From a bacterium (lineage in GTDB: Bacteria; UBA9089; CG2-30-40-21; SBAY01), in NCBI GenBank assembly GCA_040757115.1, contig JBFLYA010000230.1, forward strand, positions 1 to 5,841: 5,841 nucleotides of DNA, in the 5' to 3' direction. The translations under genes and the position numbers were made by a program. Positions within the stretch are counted from its first letter, which is position 1. Each line of letters starts with the position of its first letter. Below the pieces are notes generated by a model. The model did no database searches. It was given only the letters and a program-made list of their open reading frames with translations, and had not been told where the DNA came from. Of this stretch, positions 5,360 through 5,841 are shown in pieces.

Positions 5360-5509
5360 GACCATGTCCACAGGGTGGACACAAAGGAGGATGAAAATAG
5401 TGGTAGGAGATAGAAGGTAGGAGGTAAGGAGATAGGCGTGAGGAGTGATGTTTTCTTTACTTTCTACTTTCTACTCTCTACTTTCTACTTCCTTATTTTC
5501 AGGAGAAAC
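5360..5509. repeat. Unknown small element, copy E2 (head, palindrome, tail)
   Basis: The second unit is 150 bp. Its head (5360-5398) is homologous to E1's, with two bases deleted in the hairpin loop region and compensated stem changes. Its tail, attttcaggagaaac (5495-5509), differs from E1's at one base. The palindrome between them is unrelated in sequence to E1's: GTAGGAGATAG-type purine repeats (5402-5436) against CTTTCTACTTTCTACT-type repeats (5456-5494). The C-terminal fragment of the GxxExxY gene begins immediately to the right. Confidence 0.6.
5365..5381 (+). other. Head hairpin of E2
   Basis: TGTCCAC (5365-5371) pairs with GTGGACA (5375-5381), a 7-bp stem with the loop AGG. Compared with E1, the third pair has changed from C-G to T-A on both sides, so the stem is kept. 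The downstream caaaggaggatgaaaat is identical to E1. Confidence 0.6.
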
Positions 5510-5805
5510 CTACAGATATTGAAGTTGGACTATTACTTAATTTTGGACCTAAACCCGAAGTCAAACGAAAGGCTTTTGATAATATGGGAAAATAATTATA
5601 CTCACCAACGGCACAAATTAAGATTTTTTAATAGGGACTCGATAGCCAGGTGATATAGGGTTTGTAAGATATATTACCATAAGTAAGTGTTAAAAAATGT
5701 CAACAATTATTGTTTTGAACCTTCAATTCAGACATAAAAAAGAAGATATAAGGGGTAATAAAAAAAAGATTATTATTTTGGATAAGGAAGATAGGGTTGA
5801 TAAAA

Positions 5806-5841
5806 ATGAGATATGTTAGTTTCTCTGATGGTGAGATTGTA
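5806..5841 (+). CDS. Start of an unidentified gene, cut by the window edge
   Basis: An ATG at 5806 opens 12 codons (MRYVSFSDGEIV) that run to the end of the window without a stop. AGGG at 5793-5796 is a modest ribosome-binding site with a 9-base spacer; an in-frame TTG at 5797 is a less likely start. Twelve residues are too few to assign a family, and I do not recognise it. The preceding 210 bp (5596-5805) is AT-rich with no reading frame, repeat or clear promoter that I can support. Confidence 0.45.
   Translation, partial: MRYVSFSDGEIV

Larger units (their letters stand above)
5115..5595 (+). pseudogene. Broken GxxExxY-family protein gene (PD-(D/E)XK-like), interrupted by repeats
   Basis: Two separated pieces of one small protein are visible. 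The N-terminal piece starts at ATG 5115 (MNADFQDFK), then changes frame in the A/T-rich stretch 5136-5147, and continues from 5150 as LTEKIIKAFYKVYN and on to GFLEK (5204-5218). The C-terminal piece, TDIEVGLLLNFGPKPEVKRK and so on (5512-5595, stop TAA at 5593), is in a different frame. Both match the ends of GxxExxY proteins, which I recall as roughly 120-130 residues. The middle, about half the protein and including the nuclease-like core, is missing, and two tandem copies of an unknown element stand in its place. The break falls inside the signature motif itself: GFLEK is kept, but the expected V-Y is lost. From the N-terminal frame, translation would run into the element and stop at 5267. 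The function of intact members is not settled. Confidence 0.82.

Noticed and set aside
5206-5509. CRISPR-like array (three evenly spaced copies of a short repeat)
   Set aside because: Only two full heads and three short tails exist, the period (140 then 150 bp) is too long, the 'spacers' are palindromes, and no cas gene is present.
5438-5653. 71-residue open reading frame
   Set aside because: It runs through a CT-rich palindrome arm and then reads the GxxExxY C-terminal fragment in the wrong frame. It has no ribosome-binding site and a low-complexity N-terminus.

Overview
The window is an AT-rich stretch of a bacterial chromosome. It combines a toxin-antitoxin pair, two paralogous coiled-coil proteins, two arginine-biosynthesis genes and many short palindromic dispersed repeats. 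The 'accgcagagacgcagag', 'cacgaaggacacgaa' and 'ggacgcagatgaacgcagat' types of repeat, together with HicAB, GxxExxY and DUF3782-like proteins, are typical of uncultivated candidate-phylum or environmental bacteria. Nothing here fixes the lineage. All intact genes are on the + strand.

Layout. Positions 3-405 hold an overlapping hicB-hicA pair (antitoxin first). Positions 406-830 hold no gene but contain a long GA/CT-rich palindrome (429-535), a small hairpin (624-652) and a MITE-like inverted-repeat element A (658-802) that ends just before the next gene. Positions 831-1565 and 1995-2657 encode two paralogues with a coiled-coil middle and a degenerate PD-(D/E)XK-like C-terminal domain. Their last 19 codons including the stop, plus about 73 bp of downstream sequence, are almost identical, while the rest of the genes has diverged. 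Element B lies between them.

Positions 2778-3983 encode acetylornithine aminotransferase (argD) and 4166-5092 encode ornithine carbamoyltransferase (argF), two steps of arginine synthesis in the usual argD-argF order. Element C sits at the argD/argF junction and supplies the last 12 or so codons and the stop of argD.

Positions 5093-5805 hold no intact gene. They contain the wreck of a GxxExxY-family gene: the N-terminal part is at 5115-5220 and the C-terminal part at 5509-5595. Its middle is missing and replaced by two tandem copies (5220-5359, 5360-5509) of a small element. Each copy has a conserved head with a hairpin showing a compensatory base change, an unrelated GA/CT palindrome, and a common tail. 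I do not recognise this element, and it is the best candidate for something undescribed in the window. A new reading frame opens at 5806 and runs off the right edge.

Functionally, only argD and argF clearly work together. The other genes look like accessory or stability functions in a repeat-rich, recombining region.
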